From: Chloroflexota bacterium
GTDB taxonomy: Bacteria; Chloroflexota; Anaerolineae; Anaerolineales; UBA4823
Reading direction: 5' to 3'
Length of the DNA stretch: 14,467 nucleotides
NCBI GenBank assembly: GCA_012798185.1
Contig: JAAZNS010000351.1
Span: forward strand, 1 to 14,467
Under the pieces are notes generated by a model. That model had not been told where the DNA came from. It searched no databases and worked only from the letters and a program-made list of their open reading frames with translations. Position numbers and translations under genes: made by a program. This document shows, one piece after another, positions 1-7,047 of this stretch; the stretch's first letter is position 1, and the number at the start of each line of letters is the position of its first letter.

Positions 1-43
1 TGTATAAACTATCAATCGAACTTCCTATGTAATTAATATCTGT

Positions 44-1087
44 ATGGGCTACAATAGTCCCATTTTGCGAAAGAAGCATTGCAAAACTCCCCTGGTAGGG
101 CTTTATATTACATCCGGATGGCGGAGGGTGTTGTTTTTAATATGGATGCCGATCATCTTGATTATCCTTTGGGTAATAGGAGGCAGCCCGGTAAAAGCGA
201 CCAAGGGACAAATCTATGAAACGGAATCAGCCTATAATTATATTCAAGTGTTGGAACAAGATGGCTATCGGTTGTTACGTTTGAATGAAGGGCAGGGTAT
301 CCATTCGATCTGGCATCCAACTGAGATTTCATATGAAGGACCCTGGGAACAATTCCTAGTCGCTCCTTTTTTCAATCGGGGTATCGAGCAACAGGTTTAC
401 CTGCCGGAAAATGTTAAAAATATCGCAATCATAGGACTGGCAGCTGGAACACTAGCGCGGCAAGCAACCGAAGTATTTGGGCCGATTCCCATCGATGGCT
501 TCGAAATCGATGCGGAAATCATTGAGGTCGGAAAAAAATATTTCGATATGAATGAACCTAACTTGTATGCAATTGCACAAGATGGAAGATGGGGTTTGGA
601 ACACAGCAATAAGAAATATACACTGATTGGCGTGGATGCATACCGTCCGCCGTATATTCCCTGGCATCTGACAACCTGTGAGTTTTTTCAAACGGTTCAC
701 GATCATCTTGTCGATGACGGTGTTTTAGCAATCAATGTCGGCAGAGCACCCGAGGACCGCCGTTTGATCGATGGCTTGGCTGGTACAATCCACGCGGTTT
801 TTCCATCTGTCTATGTTGTTGATATACCAGATACGTTCAATTCGATTATCTATGCAACGGTAAAACCCACTGAAATTGAGTATTTATACCAAAATTTACT
901 TTATTTATACACAAGGGATGATATTCATCCATTGCTCATTCATTCCATTGAAAAGGCAGTTGTATTTCAGCAGCCACTTTCAGAAACCACAGTTGTCTTT
1001 ACCGATGACAAGGCGCCCATTGAATGGTTAACCAATAATCTGGTTTTGAGCTTTATTCTCACGGGCGATATGGAGATCATACAGTGA
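44..1087 (+). CDS. Membrane-anchored spermidine-synthase-like protein (C-terminal half of the MFS-fused type)
   Basis: A 347-residue protein with one clear membrane helix (about residues 29-47) followed by a Rossmann methyltransferase/spermidine-synthase fold. Visible motifs are ESAYNYIQV (61-69), NEGQGIHSIW (81-90), the nucleotide-binding loop IAIIGLAAGTLA (127-138), acidic E154/D156, D180 in AQDGRW, D198 in GVDAYRPPY and TDDKAPIEW near residue 325. This pattern is familiar from bacterial fused MFS/spermidine synthase proteins, whose N-terminal half normally has many membrane helices. Here only the last helix remains, so the protein may be split or naturally short. The start is uncertain: an in-frame stop lies at 5-7, there is no convincing ribosome site before the ATG at 44, and the ATG at 146 lies 17 bases after GGAGGG. 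True polyamine synthesis is unproven, since many relatives have unknown substrates. It overlaps the next gene by 4 bp and is probably cotranslated with it. Confidence 0.72.
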   Translation: MGYNSPILRKKHCKTPLVGLYITSGWRRVLFLIWMPIILIILWVIGGSPVKATKGQIYETESAYNYIQVLEQDGYRLLRLNEGQGIHSIWHPTEISYEGPWEQFLVAPFFNRGIEQQVYLPENVKNIAIIGLAAGTLARQATEVFGPIPIDGFEIDAEIIEVGKKYFDMNEPNLYAIAQDGRWGLEHSNKKYTLIGVDAYRPPYIPWHLTTCEFFQTVHDHLVDDGVLAINVGRAPEDRRLIDGLAGTIHAVFPSVYVVDIPDTFNSIIYATVKPTEIEYLYQNLLYLYTRDDIHPLLIHSIEKAVVFQQPLSETTVVFTDDKAPIEWLTNNLVLSFILTGDMEIIQ

Positions 1088-1752
1088 GAAACCGAACGAT
1101 AGCTTTCATTGTTTTATGGATTATTACACTTCTTGTTCCAGTAAGTTTGACACTCATTGGTGTTCGCATTTTAATGAGTCCGGCTTTTCTGCAGATCGAA
1201 TATAACCAGCCTGGTTTTCCGGAAGACACTTATGGCTTTACAAAACAGGATCGATTGTATTGGTCGAAAATTGCCATGGAATATTTACTTAACCAGGAAG
1301 GAATATCTTTTTTAGGGGATCTGCGTTTCGAAGATGGGCAGCCGGTCTATAATGAAAGAGAATTGAAACATATGCTGGATGTGAAAAATGTTGTAAAAGC
1401 AGCAATACTGATAATGTATATATCTCTATTGATACTTATCGGTTGTGGAATTTGGGCACGCCATACTGGATGGTGGATTGATTATCGGTTTAGCTTGGCT
1501 AGAGGCGGGTGGTTTACGGTGGTACTATTTGCTGCAATCATCCTTTTTGTGATGGTCGGATTTGATATTTTCTTTGTTTCCTTCCATAATGTCTTTTTTG
1601 CGCCGGGTACCTGGCTGTTCTTATTCTCCGATACATTGATCCGACTTTTCCCGGAACGGTTTTGGCAGACTGCATTCGTTTTTGTAGGTGCTTTTACATT
1701 ATTGGCAGGATTAATTGTTGGTTTGTTATTCAGGATTAAATCAAGAAATTAA
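1084..1752 (+). CDS. TIGR01906/DUF1461 membrane protein, Lit-like (lipoprotein intramolecular transacylase candidate)
   Basis: A 222-residue integral membrane protein with four predicted helices (about 7-30, 103-125, 141-162, 197-217) and a large loop between helices 1 and 2. Two conserved family signatures are visible: ELKHMLDVK with H96, and FHNVFF with H168 followed by DTLIRLFPERFW. The family includes Lit of low-GC Gram-positives, which moves an acyl chain from the glycerol to the N-terminal cysteine of lipoproteins to give the lyso form. From memory, two histidines 72 residues apart are essential there, and H96 and H168 are also 72 apart. Family membership is well supported; the Lit reaction is inference. 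The start is GTG, overlapping the TGA of the previous gene (GTGA), which suggests translational coupling. A terminator follows directly. Confidence 0.8.
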   Translation: MRNRTIAFIVLWIITLLVPVSLTLIGVRILMSPAFLQIEYNQPGFPEDTYGFTKQDRLYWSKIAMEYLLNQEGISFLGDLRFEDGQPVYNERELKHMLDVKNVVKAAILIMYISLLILIGCGIWARHTGWWIDYRFSLARGGWFTVVLFAAIILFVMVGFDIFFVSFHNVFFAPGTWLFLFSDTLIRLFPERFWQTAFVFVGAFTLLAGLIVGLLFRIKSRN

Positions 1753-1764
1753 TGGAATTAAAAT

Positions 1765-1796
1765 AAAAAACCCGCCTAATTTCAGGCGAGTTTTTT
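1765..1796. terminator. Bidirectional intrinsic terminator
   Basis: A stem of A6-CCCGCCT (1765-1777) pairs with AGGCGAG-T6 (1784-1796) around a 6-nt loop, with one C/A mismatch. The stem is flanked by A and T runs, so it can end the rightward pair of genes and the leftward gpmA transcript. Confidence 0.88.
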
Positions 1797-1806
1797 ATTT
1801 GATATC

Positions 1807-2556
1807 CTACTTTTTAACTGTTCCTTGTTTTGCTACCGCTTCCTGCGCTTTCTTGATAGCTTCCTGGTCTCCAAGGTAGTAACTCTTTATTGGTTTTAAA
1901 TCGCTGTCTAATTCATAAACCAGAGGAATACCGGTGGGAATGTTTAATTCGGTGATCACATCTTCAGGAATATTATCCAGATATTTAACCAAGGCGCGCA
2001 GGCTGTTGCAGTGAGCAGAAATTAATAATTTCTTCCCAGATTTTACAGTGGGGGCAATGGTGCTATGCCAGAACGGCAATACACGTTCGAGTGTGTTTTT
2101 CAAAGATTCACATTTGGGCAATAAGTTCGGGTCGATGCCTGCATAGCGGGGGTCGAAGCGCGGGTGGCGTTTATCGTCCATTTCCAGGGGCGGCGGCGGC
2201 ACATCATAACTTCGGCGCCAAATTTTCACCTGGGCTTCCCCAAATTTTTCTGCCATTTCGGCTTTGTTCAATCCTTGTAAGCTTCCGTAATGGCGTTCAT
2301 TCAATTCCCAGGCATTTTGAACCGGTATCCATTCTAGTTCTAATTCTTCCAATACAATCCAAAGCGTTTTAATCGCACGTCTTAGCACAGACGTAAATGC
2401 CAGATCGAAGGTGAATCCATATTGTTTTAGAGTTTTTCCGGCTTCATGAGCTTCTTTCTCACCCAATTCCGATAAGCCTACGTCAGTCCAACCGGTAAAG
2501 CGATTTTCCATGTTCCACGTACTTTGACCGTGGCGCAATAATACAAGTTTATACAT
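1807..2556 (-). CDS. gpmA: 2,3-bisphosphoglycerate-dependent phosphoglycerate mutase
   Basis: Interconverts 3- and 2-phosphoglycerate in cytoplasmic glycolysis and gluconeogenesis through a phosphohistidine. The 249-residue length matches the family. Visible motifs: LLRHGQSTWN with catalytic H9, RFTGWTDVGLSE, SVLRRAIKTLW (R60), LNERHYG with E87, and SAHCNSLRALVKYLD with the second histidine H182. The residue after H182 is Cys (TGC), where characterised relatives have Gly. The start is set at the ATG at 2556 because AAAGGAAA lies six to seven bases upstream and the protein then begins MYKLVLLRHG as usual. An in-frame ATG seven codons further up lacks such a site. It lies 189 bp downstream of the ABC ATPase on the same strand; no clear promoter of its own was seen, so it may be read partly from the ATPase promoter. 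Confidence 0.96.
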   Translation of the reverse strand: MYKLVLLRHGQSTWNMENRFTGWTDVGLSELGEKEAHEAGKTLKQYGFTFDLAFTSVLRRAIKTLWIVLEELELEWIPVQNAWELNERHYGSLQGLNKAEMAEKFGEAQVKIWRRSYDVPPPPLEMDDKRHPRFDPRYAGIDPNLLPKCESLKNTLERVLPFWHSTIAPTVKSGKKLLISAHCNSLRALVKYLDNIPEDVITELNIPTGIPLVYELDSDLKPIKSYYLGDQEAIKKAQEAVAKQGTVKK

Positions 2557-2640
2557 AAATATTTCCTTTCTGAGCATAATTATTGATGAAGAGACTAGTG
2601 AAAAATCTATTCTGTAAAGAATAATTAGCGGTATTTATCA

Positions 2641-2672
2641 AAAAATTGTTTTTCCTTGGAAGAATAATTTTT
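2641..2672. repeat. AT-rich imperfect palindrome in the ATPase-gpmA gap
   Basis: Two 15-base arms (2641-2655 and 2658-2672) are reverse complements except at two positions, both of which can form G-U pairs in one transcript. It has A/T runs at both ends and could be a weak terminator or attenuator between the ATPase gene and gpmA. The function is inferred from structure only. Confidence 0.4.
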
Positions 2673-2687
2673 CAACATACTCATGAT

Positions 2688-2741
2688 AAACGTCTCCGGG
2701 TGAAAATCATTACGCAAATAAACTTCCACCAGGAGACGTTT
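2688..2741. repeat. 10-bp inverted repeat with long loop downstream of the ABC ATPase
   Basis: AAACGTCTCC (2688-2697) and GGAGACGTTT (2732-2741) are perfect reverse complements. An inner GGTG/CACC pair (2699-2702 with 2727-2730) extends the hairpin by four pairs past a G/A mismatch. It lies 26 bases past the ATPase stop and could protect that transcript's 3' end or partly terminate it. There is no T run directly after it. Confidence 0.45.
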
Positions 2742-2766
2742 GAACTCTTTAAAAATCAATTCAATT

Positions 2767-3867
2767 CTAACGAATAGCTTTTTCCGTTTCCCTGTCGAAG
2801 ATGTGCATATTAGACATATTGAAAACAACTTTTGCATCTTCACCGATAACAAAGCGGGAGCGGGGGTCGACACGGGCGACAAAATGGTGGTCTTTTGATT
2901 TCATGTGCACGAATATTTCGTTGCCCATTAACTCGGTTACGTCGACGTTGGCGATTACTTCTTGGGCATTGATTTCTGGAGGAGCAAATTGCGGATTATG
3001 AATATCTTCGGGGCGAATTCCAAAGATGATTGGTTTATCGATATACGCACTGTAGATGGCAGCTCGATTTTCGGGAATTTGAACTTTAAACGTTTCGCCA
3101 TCAACAAATAATTTGCTGTCCTCTCTGCGCAGGGTTGCGTTGAAGAAGTTCATCGCCGGTGAACCGATAAAGCCGGCAACAAATAGATTGTCGGGGAAAT
3201 CGTATAAATGCTGTGGGGTATCAATTTGCTGCAAGACGCCTTTATTAATCACAGCAATGCGGCTTGCCATGGTCATGGCTTCCATTTGGTCGTGGGTGAC
3301 GTAGATAAAAGTGGTTTGCAGTTGCAGGTGCAGCTTGCTGATATTGGCACGTGTTTCAACACGGAGTTTTGCATCCAGGTTGGAAAGAGGCTCGTCGAAG
3401 AGGAAAACTTTTGGCTCGCGGACAATGGCGCGACCAACCGCAACTCTTTGACGCTGACCACCCGATAGCTGTCTTGGTCTTCGGTCTAATAAATCTTCGA
3501 TTCCCAGTATTTTCGCTGCTTCACGAACGCGGCGGTCGATCTCAGCTTTGGGAGTTTTCCGCAATTTTAAGCCAAATGCCATATTATCATATACGGTCAT
3601 ATGGGGATACAGCGCATAAGATTGGAAGACCATAGCGATATCCCGGTCTTTGGGGGCTACATCATTGACCACTTGATCGCCAATCAATATTCTCCCCTGA
3701 GTGACATCTTCCAACCCTGCCAGGCACCTTAAAGCTGTGGATTTTCCACAACCCGAAGGACCTACCAACACAAGAAATTCTTTATCTGCAATTTCGATGT
3801 TAAGGTCGTTGACAGCCAAAACATCACCAAATTTTTTGCTAACATGGTCAAACGTAACGCTAGCCAT
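2767..3867 (-). CDS. ugpC: Sugar/glycerol-3-phosphate type ABC transporter ATP-binding protein (MalK/UgpC/MsmX family)
   Basis: A 366-residue ATPase that powers a carbohydrate-type ABC importer from the cytoplasmic side. Motifs: Walker A GPSGCGKST (36-44), Q-loop FQSYALYPHM (Q82), signature LSGGQRQRVAVGRA (134-147), Walker B VFLFDEP with E159, D-loop SNLD and switch histidine H192 in THDQMEAMT. The C-terminal third is a TOBE-type regulatory region (FGIRPEDI, ANVDVTELMGNEIFVH). AAAGGAGAA just upstream fixes the ATG at 3867. No permease or binding-protein genes are in the window, so it may be a shared ATPase serving several importers, as MsmX does in Bacillus. The substrate, and therefore the ugpC label, is a family-level guess. 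Confidence 0.9.
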   Translation of the reverse strand: MASVTFDHVSKKFGDVLAVNDLNIEIADKEFLVLVGPSGCGKSTALRCLAGLEDVTQGRILIGDQVVNDVAPKDRDIAMVFQSYALYPHMTVYDNMAFGLKLRKTPKAEIDRRVREAAKILGIEDLLDRRPRQLSGGQRQRVAVGRAIVREPKVFLFDEPLSNLDAKLRVETRANISKLHLQLQTTFIYVTHDQMEAMTMASRIAVINKGVLQQIDTPQHLYDFPDNLFVAGFIGSPAMNFFNATLRREDSKLFVDGETFKVQIPENRAAIYSAYIDKPIIFGIRPEDIHNPQFAPPEINAQEVIANVDVTELMGNEIFVHMKSKDHHFVARVDPRSRFVIGEDAKVVFNMSNMHIFDRETEKAIR

Positions 3868-3902
3868 TAGTTTTCTCCTTTCTACGAGAACATAGTGATT
3901 AG

Positions 3903-3931
3903 ATTATAAATGCATATGACTTTTGCTGCAA
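3903..3931 (-). promoter_or_regulatory. Sigma70-type promoter of the ABC ATPase gene
   Basis: On the minus strand TTGCAG (3931-3926) and TATAAT (3908-3903) are separated by exactly 17 bases. Transcription would begin near 3896, giving a leader of about 28 nt that holds the AAAGGAG ribosome site. Confidence 0.75.
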
Positions 3932-4018
3932 ATTAATTTCATTGAGATCGAAGAATTGCGCCACTTTTAATATGCAGTCTTTGCGAGTTAAAGGCTGAGG
4001 TAAAATGTCGTTTATCTC

Positions 4019-4045
4019 TTGCTGAATTGAAGCGCTCATTATAGA
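4019..4045 (+). promoter_or_regulatory. Candidate mutS promoter, leaderless layout
   Basis: TTGCTG (4019-4024) and TATAGA (4040-4045) lie 15 bases apart, a short spacer. The -10 box ends only 8 bases before the mutS ATG and no Shine-Dalgarno is visible there, so the transcript may begin at or next to the start codon. Confidence 0.4.
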
Positions 4046-4053
4046 ATGACGGT

Positions 4054-6642
4054 ATGGCTATCAAAGAAGATATTACTCCAATTCGAAAACAATATTTGGA
4101 GATAAAACGCCAATATTCGGATGCTATTCTTTTTTTTCGTTTGGGGGATTTTTATGAGACCTTTGACCAGGATGCAGAAACAACCTCCCGTGAACTGGAT
4201 ATCGTTTTAACTTCGCGCAGTGTAGCCAAGGGGATGCGCGTACCCATGGCGGGAATACCCCACCACGCTGCAGAAAATTATCTTTCCCGCCTCATCGAAA
4301 AAGGGTATCACGTAGCGATATGCGAGCAGGTGGGAGATCAGCCAGTAAAAGGGTTATTCCCGCGACAAGTGGTACGGGTAGTTACTCCGGGAACAGTCCT
4401 CGAACCCGGGCTGTTGCCGGGTGACGCCAACAATTATCTGGCGAGTGTGATGGTGAGTAATGATGATGGGGATGGGCGTGCGGCGGTGGCTTATGTAGAT
4501 ATAACCACTGGTGAGTTTGCTACGACAGAGCTTTCTGGAAAGGATATTTTTTCCCTATTACTGGCAGAATTGATTCGCTTGAAACCGGCTGAAATATTAA
4601 TCCCCAATACACTAAAAATTAATAATGGGATTCCAGGTCACCTTTCTCCCTGGCCTGCATGGCGGTTTGAACCTGGCAGGTGCGAAGAAGCGTTGTTAAA
4701 ACATTTTTCTGCGGCGACATTGGATGGTTTTGGTTTGCGCGATATGACTTTGTGCATAAGTGCGGCTGGAGCAATCCTTCAATATTTGGGTGAAACACAG
4801 CCGGCGGCTTTATCACTTTTAACCCGTTTAAGTGTTTACCATTTATCTGATTTTATGATTCTGGATGCTGCAACCCGCCGCAACCTGGAATTGACAGAAA
4901 CATTACGCGGAACATCCACCCGTGGATCGTTATTGGGTGTATTGGATTACACAGTAACTCCTATGGGGTCTCGGTTAATTCGTCAATGGGTTAGTAAGCC
5001 GTTATTAGATTTACCTGCCATAATTAAAAGGCAGGATTGTGTCGATTACTTGTATAGAGAAGGGCTGTTGAGGACTGATTTGCGAACCAAATTAAAACCT
5101 TTGGCAGATATCGAACGTCTCACTAACCGTATTATTGCCAGCCATGCTCAGCCCCGAGATTTGGTAGCATTGCGTCAAACGCTGGAACATTTTCCTGAAA
5201 TAAAGTCACTCGCTGCGCAGGGTGATAATCCAATAAAACAGCTTCTCGAAAATTTCTCTCTTTGTGAAGAAGAGTTAGATTTATTAAGAGCAGCAATTGC
5301 CGATGACCCTCCGGCGACATTGCAGAATATCGGCATAATTCGGGATGGATATTCTGCCGAACTAGACGGTATATTGGAACGTTCGCGTCATGCCCGTCAA
5401 TGGATTGCCAACCTGGAATCAGTGGAACGCAACCGCACCGGTATAAAATCACTTAAAGTAGGATACAACAAGGTATTTGGTTATTATATCGAAGTTACGC
5501 GTGCCAATGCAGATATCGTTCCTGAAGAATATATTCGTAAACAAACGCTGGTCAATGCAGAGCGATTTATCACGCCTGAATTGAAGGAATATGAGACTCT
5601 GGTATTGAATGCGGAGGAGCATATCCGTGAAGTCGAAATACGATTATTCAAAGAAGTATGCAATCAATTAGCAAAATCTGCAGCGAGGTTGTTGAATAGC
5701 GCAAGAGTATTAGCCGAATTGGATGTGCTGGCTTCTTTGGCAGAAGCTGCGGTTATTGGCGGATATTGCCGCCCTGAATTAACCACAGAAGATGTATTGG
5801 AGATTCAAGACGGCCGCCACCCGGTGGTCGAAACGGCACTAGGCGCAGAGCGGTTTATTCCAAATGATACGGTTTTCAACAGCGGAGAGCGTATATGGAT
5901 CATCACTGGTCCCAACATGAGCGGGAAATCTACCTATTTACGGCAAGTGGCGTTGATTACTCTAATGGCTCAAATGGGTTCATTTATACCAGCAAAATCA
6001 GCCAGGATGGGTTTGGTAGACCGCATCTTTACCCGTATCGGTGCGCAGGATGAGATATTTGCCGGCCAATCAACTTTTATGGTGGAAATGGTTGAAACAG
6101 CCAATATCCTGCATCATGCTACATCAAAGAGCCTGATTGTTTTAGATGAGATCGGTCGCGGCACCAGCACTTATGACGGGGTTTCCATTGCTTGGGCGGT
6201 TGTGGAATATATTCACAATCACCCCCAATTAAGGGCTAAGACCTTGTTTGCCACCCATTACCATGAATTGATGCAGCTGGCAGAGTTATTGCCCGGCGTG
6301 CGTAACTACAATGTAGCTGTGAGTGAAGCCGATGGACAGGTTGTGTTTCTGCATAAGATCGTTCCCGGAGGGTCGGATCGTTCTTACGGAATTCATGTAG
6401 GGCAATTAGCTGGTCTTCCTCGACCGGTTGTACAAAGGGCAGATGAGATCTTAAAGCAGCTGGAATTATCCTCCGGAAAAGCAGTGAGATTAAACCCACA
6501 CACTGCCCGTCAATTGGTATTATTTCCGGAAACAAATCCTCTTTTGGAGGAGCTTAAAGCCCTAGATATCAACACGCTCAGCCCTATAGAAGCTTTAAAT
6601 AAACTCTACGAATGGCGAAAAACATTCATCGAAAAGGAATAA
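4054..6642 (+). CDS. mutS: DNA mismatch repair protein MutS
   Basis: Full-length MutS of 862 residues, which binds mispaired or looped DNA as a clamp and signals to MutL. The N-terminal mismatch-recognition domain carries the Phe-x-Glu wedge (F33, E35 in GDFYETF). Connector, lever and clamp regions follow, with the conserved VGYNKVFGYYIEV segment near 470. The ATPase has Walker A GPNMSGKST (619-627), Walker B with D698/E699 in LDEIGRGTSTYDG, and the FATHYHEL histidine motif. The C-terminus ends in a short predicted helical region. The start MAIKEDITPIRKQYLEIK fits the family. No mutL is nearby. Key residues look intact, so it should be functional. Confidence 0.98.
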   Translation: MAIKEDITPIRKQYLEIKRQYSDAILFFRLGDFYETFDQDAETTSRELDIVLTSRSVAKGMRVPMAGIPHHAAENYLSRLIEKGYHVAICEQVGDQPVKGLFPRQVVRVVTPGTVLEPGLLPGDANNYLASVMVSNDDGDGRAAVAYVDITTGEFATTELSGKDIFSLLLAELIRLKPAEILIPNTLKINNGIPGHLSPWPAWRFEPGRCEEALLKHFSAATLDGFGLRDMTLCISAAGAILQYLGETQPAALSLLTRLSVYHLSDFMILDAATRRNLELTETLRGTSTRGSLLGVLDYTVTPMGSRLIRQWVSKPLLDLPAIIKRQDCVDYLYREGLLRTDLRTKLKPLADIERLTNRIIASHAQPRDLVALRQTLEHFPEIKSLAAQGDNPIKQLLENFSLCEEELDLLRAAIADDPPATLQNIGIIRDGYSAELDGILERSRHARQWIANLESVERNRTGIKSLKVGYNKVFGYYIEVTRANADIVPEEYIRKQTLVNAERFITPELKEYETLVLNAEEHIREVEIRLFKEVCNQLAKSAARLLNSARVLAELDVLASLAEAAVIGGYCRPELTTEDVLEIQDGRHPVVETALGAERFIPNDTVFNSGERIWIITGPNMSGKSTYLRQVALITLMAQMGSFIPAKSARMGLVDRIFTRIGAQDEIFAGQSTFMVEMVETANILHHATSKSLIVLDEIGRGTSTYDGVSIAWAVVEYIHNHPQLRAKTLFATHYHELMQLAELLPGVRNYNVAVSEADGQVVFLHKIVPGGSDRSYGIHVGQLAGLPRPVVQRADEILKQLELSSGKAVRLNPHTARQLVLFPETNPLLEELKALDINTLSPIEALNKLYEWRKTFIEKE

Positions 6643-6680
6643 CATTAAAGAATTCTGGGCAATAAATGAAAACCACCAGC

Positions 6681-6728
6681 TCAATGATTTTCTTCTCAAT
6701 TCAAAAAAATTCATTATCCAATCATTGA
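6681..6728. repeat. 9-bp perfect inverted repeat after mutS
   Basis: TCAATGATT (6681-6689) and AATCATTGA (6720-6728) flank a 30-base AT-rich interior. It starts 39 bases past the mutS stop. It could form a 3' stem, but with no following T run it is not a classic terminator. Confidence 0.4.
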
Positions 6729-6786
6729 TGTCGTTGAGAGTGTGGGAAAAAATACTCGTAAGAAAAAATCAATCTTATCATTCTTC

Positions 6787-6891
6787 ATTTTCCCCGATAT
6801 ATTTTTCACCGATCTATATAAAAAAATAGAGACACCAACAGAGATTTCCAACTCATAAAAAATGGAAATTTTTTTATCGGGTATAGAAAAT
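6787..6891. repeat. Long-range inverted repeat enclosing a terminator-like hairpin
   Basis: ATTTTC-CCCGATA (6787-6799) pairs with TATCGGG (6875-6881) and GAAAAT (6886-6891), giving 13 pairs with a 4-base bulge. The enclosed 75 bases include the hairpin at 6844-6875. The nested pairing would form a branched RNA if transcribed. Confidence 0.35.
6844..6875 (+). terminator. Weak rho-independent terminator, probably for mutS
   Basis: ATTTCCA (6844-6850) pairs with TGGAAAT (6863-6869) around a 12-nt loop, followed by a T run at 6869-6875. The stem is short and AT-rich. It lies about 200 bp after mutS and before the lipoprotein promoter. Confidence 0.5.
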
Positions 6892-6910
6892 AATGCAGAA
6901 ACCTTGCATT
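6892..6910. repeat. Inverted repeat upstream of the lipoprotein promoter
   Basis: AATGCA (6892-6897) and TGCATT (6905-6910) are perfect arms around a 7-base centre. A further AATGCA lies at 6951-6956 just after the -10 box, so the hexamer occurs three times around the promoter, as a regulator site might. Confidence 0.35.
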
Positions 6911-6913
6911 TCT

Positions 6914-6948
6914 GGATGGTTGCCATCCTAAATGGACTTAATTATAAT
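6914..6948 (+). promoter_or_regulatory. Lipoprotein promoter with palindrome over the -35 box
   Basis: TTGCCA (6920-6925) and TATAAT (6943-6948) are separated by 17 bases. The -35 box sits inside the perfect palindrome GGATGG-ttg-CCATCC (6914-6928), which could be an operator or the stem of an upstream transcript. Transcription would start near 6955. Confidence 0.65.
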
Positions 6949-6954
6949 AAAATG

Positions 6955-7047
6955 CAAATTAATACAGACATTATCGGATTTGGCTGGCTTATCTACCATA
7001 GCCTGAGCAGTATCAAATAATCCGTTGATATTGGGATATTAAGATAT
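6955..7047 (+). promoter_or_regulatory. Possible structured 5' leader of the lipoprotein mRNA
   Basis: About 93 nt lie between the predicted transcription start and the ATG. CGGATT (6975-6980) can pair with AATCCG (7019-7024), enclosing a GGCT/AGCC pair (6986-6989 with 7000-7003). No known riboswitch motif is recognised, and no strong ribosome site precedes the ATG. Confidence 0.25.

Larger units (their letters stand above)
6643..6919. other. AT-rich gap between mutS and the lipoprotein gene, no gene seen
   Basis: This stretch, part of a 405-bp gap, has no convincing coding sequence. One antisense reading frame of about 70 codons (6714-6926) is low-complexity, lacks a ribosome site and is not accepted. 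The region holds several inverted repeats and a weak terminator, listed separately, which together suggest a structured 3' region or a small RNA more than a lost gene. Confidence 0.6.

Noticed and set aside
2557..2577. Start of gpmA seven codons further upstream
   Set aside because: No ribosome site there, whereas AAAGGAAA precedes the ATG at 2556 and the family starts MYKLVLLRHG.
2767..3867. A complete ABC importer operon
   Set aside because: Only the ATPase is present; both neighbours are unrelated and no permease or binding protein lies on either strand of the window.
6714..6926. Antisense 70-codon reading frame in the mutS-lipoprotein gap
   Set aside because: Low-complexity AT-rich coding, no ribosome site, and it runs straight through the terminator hairpin and palindromes.
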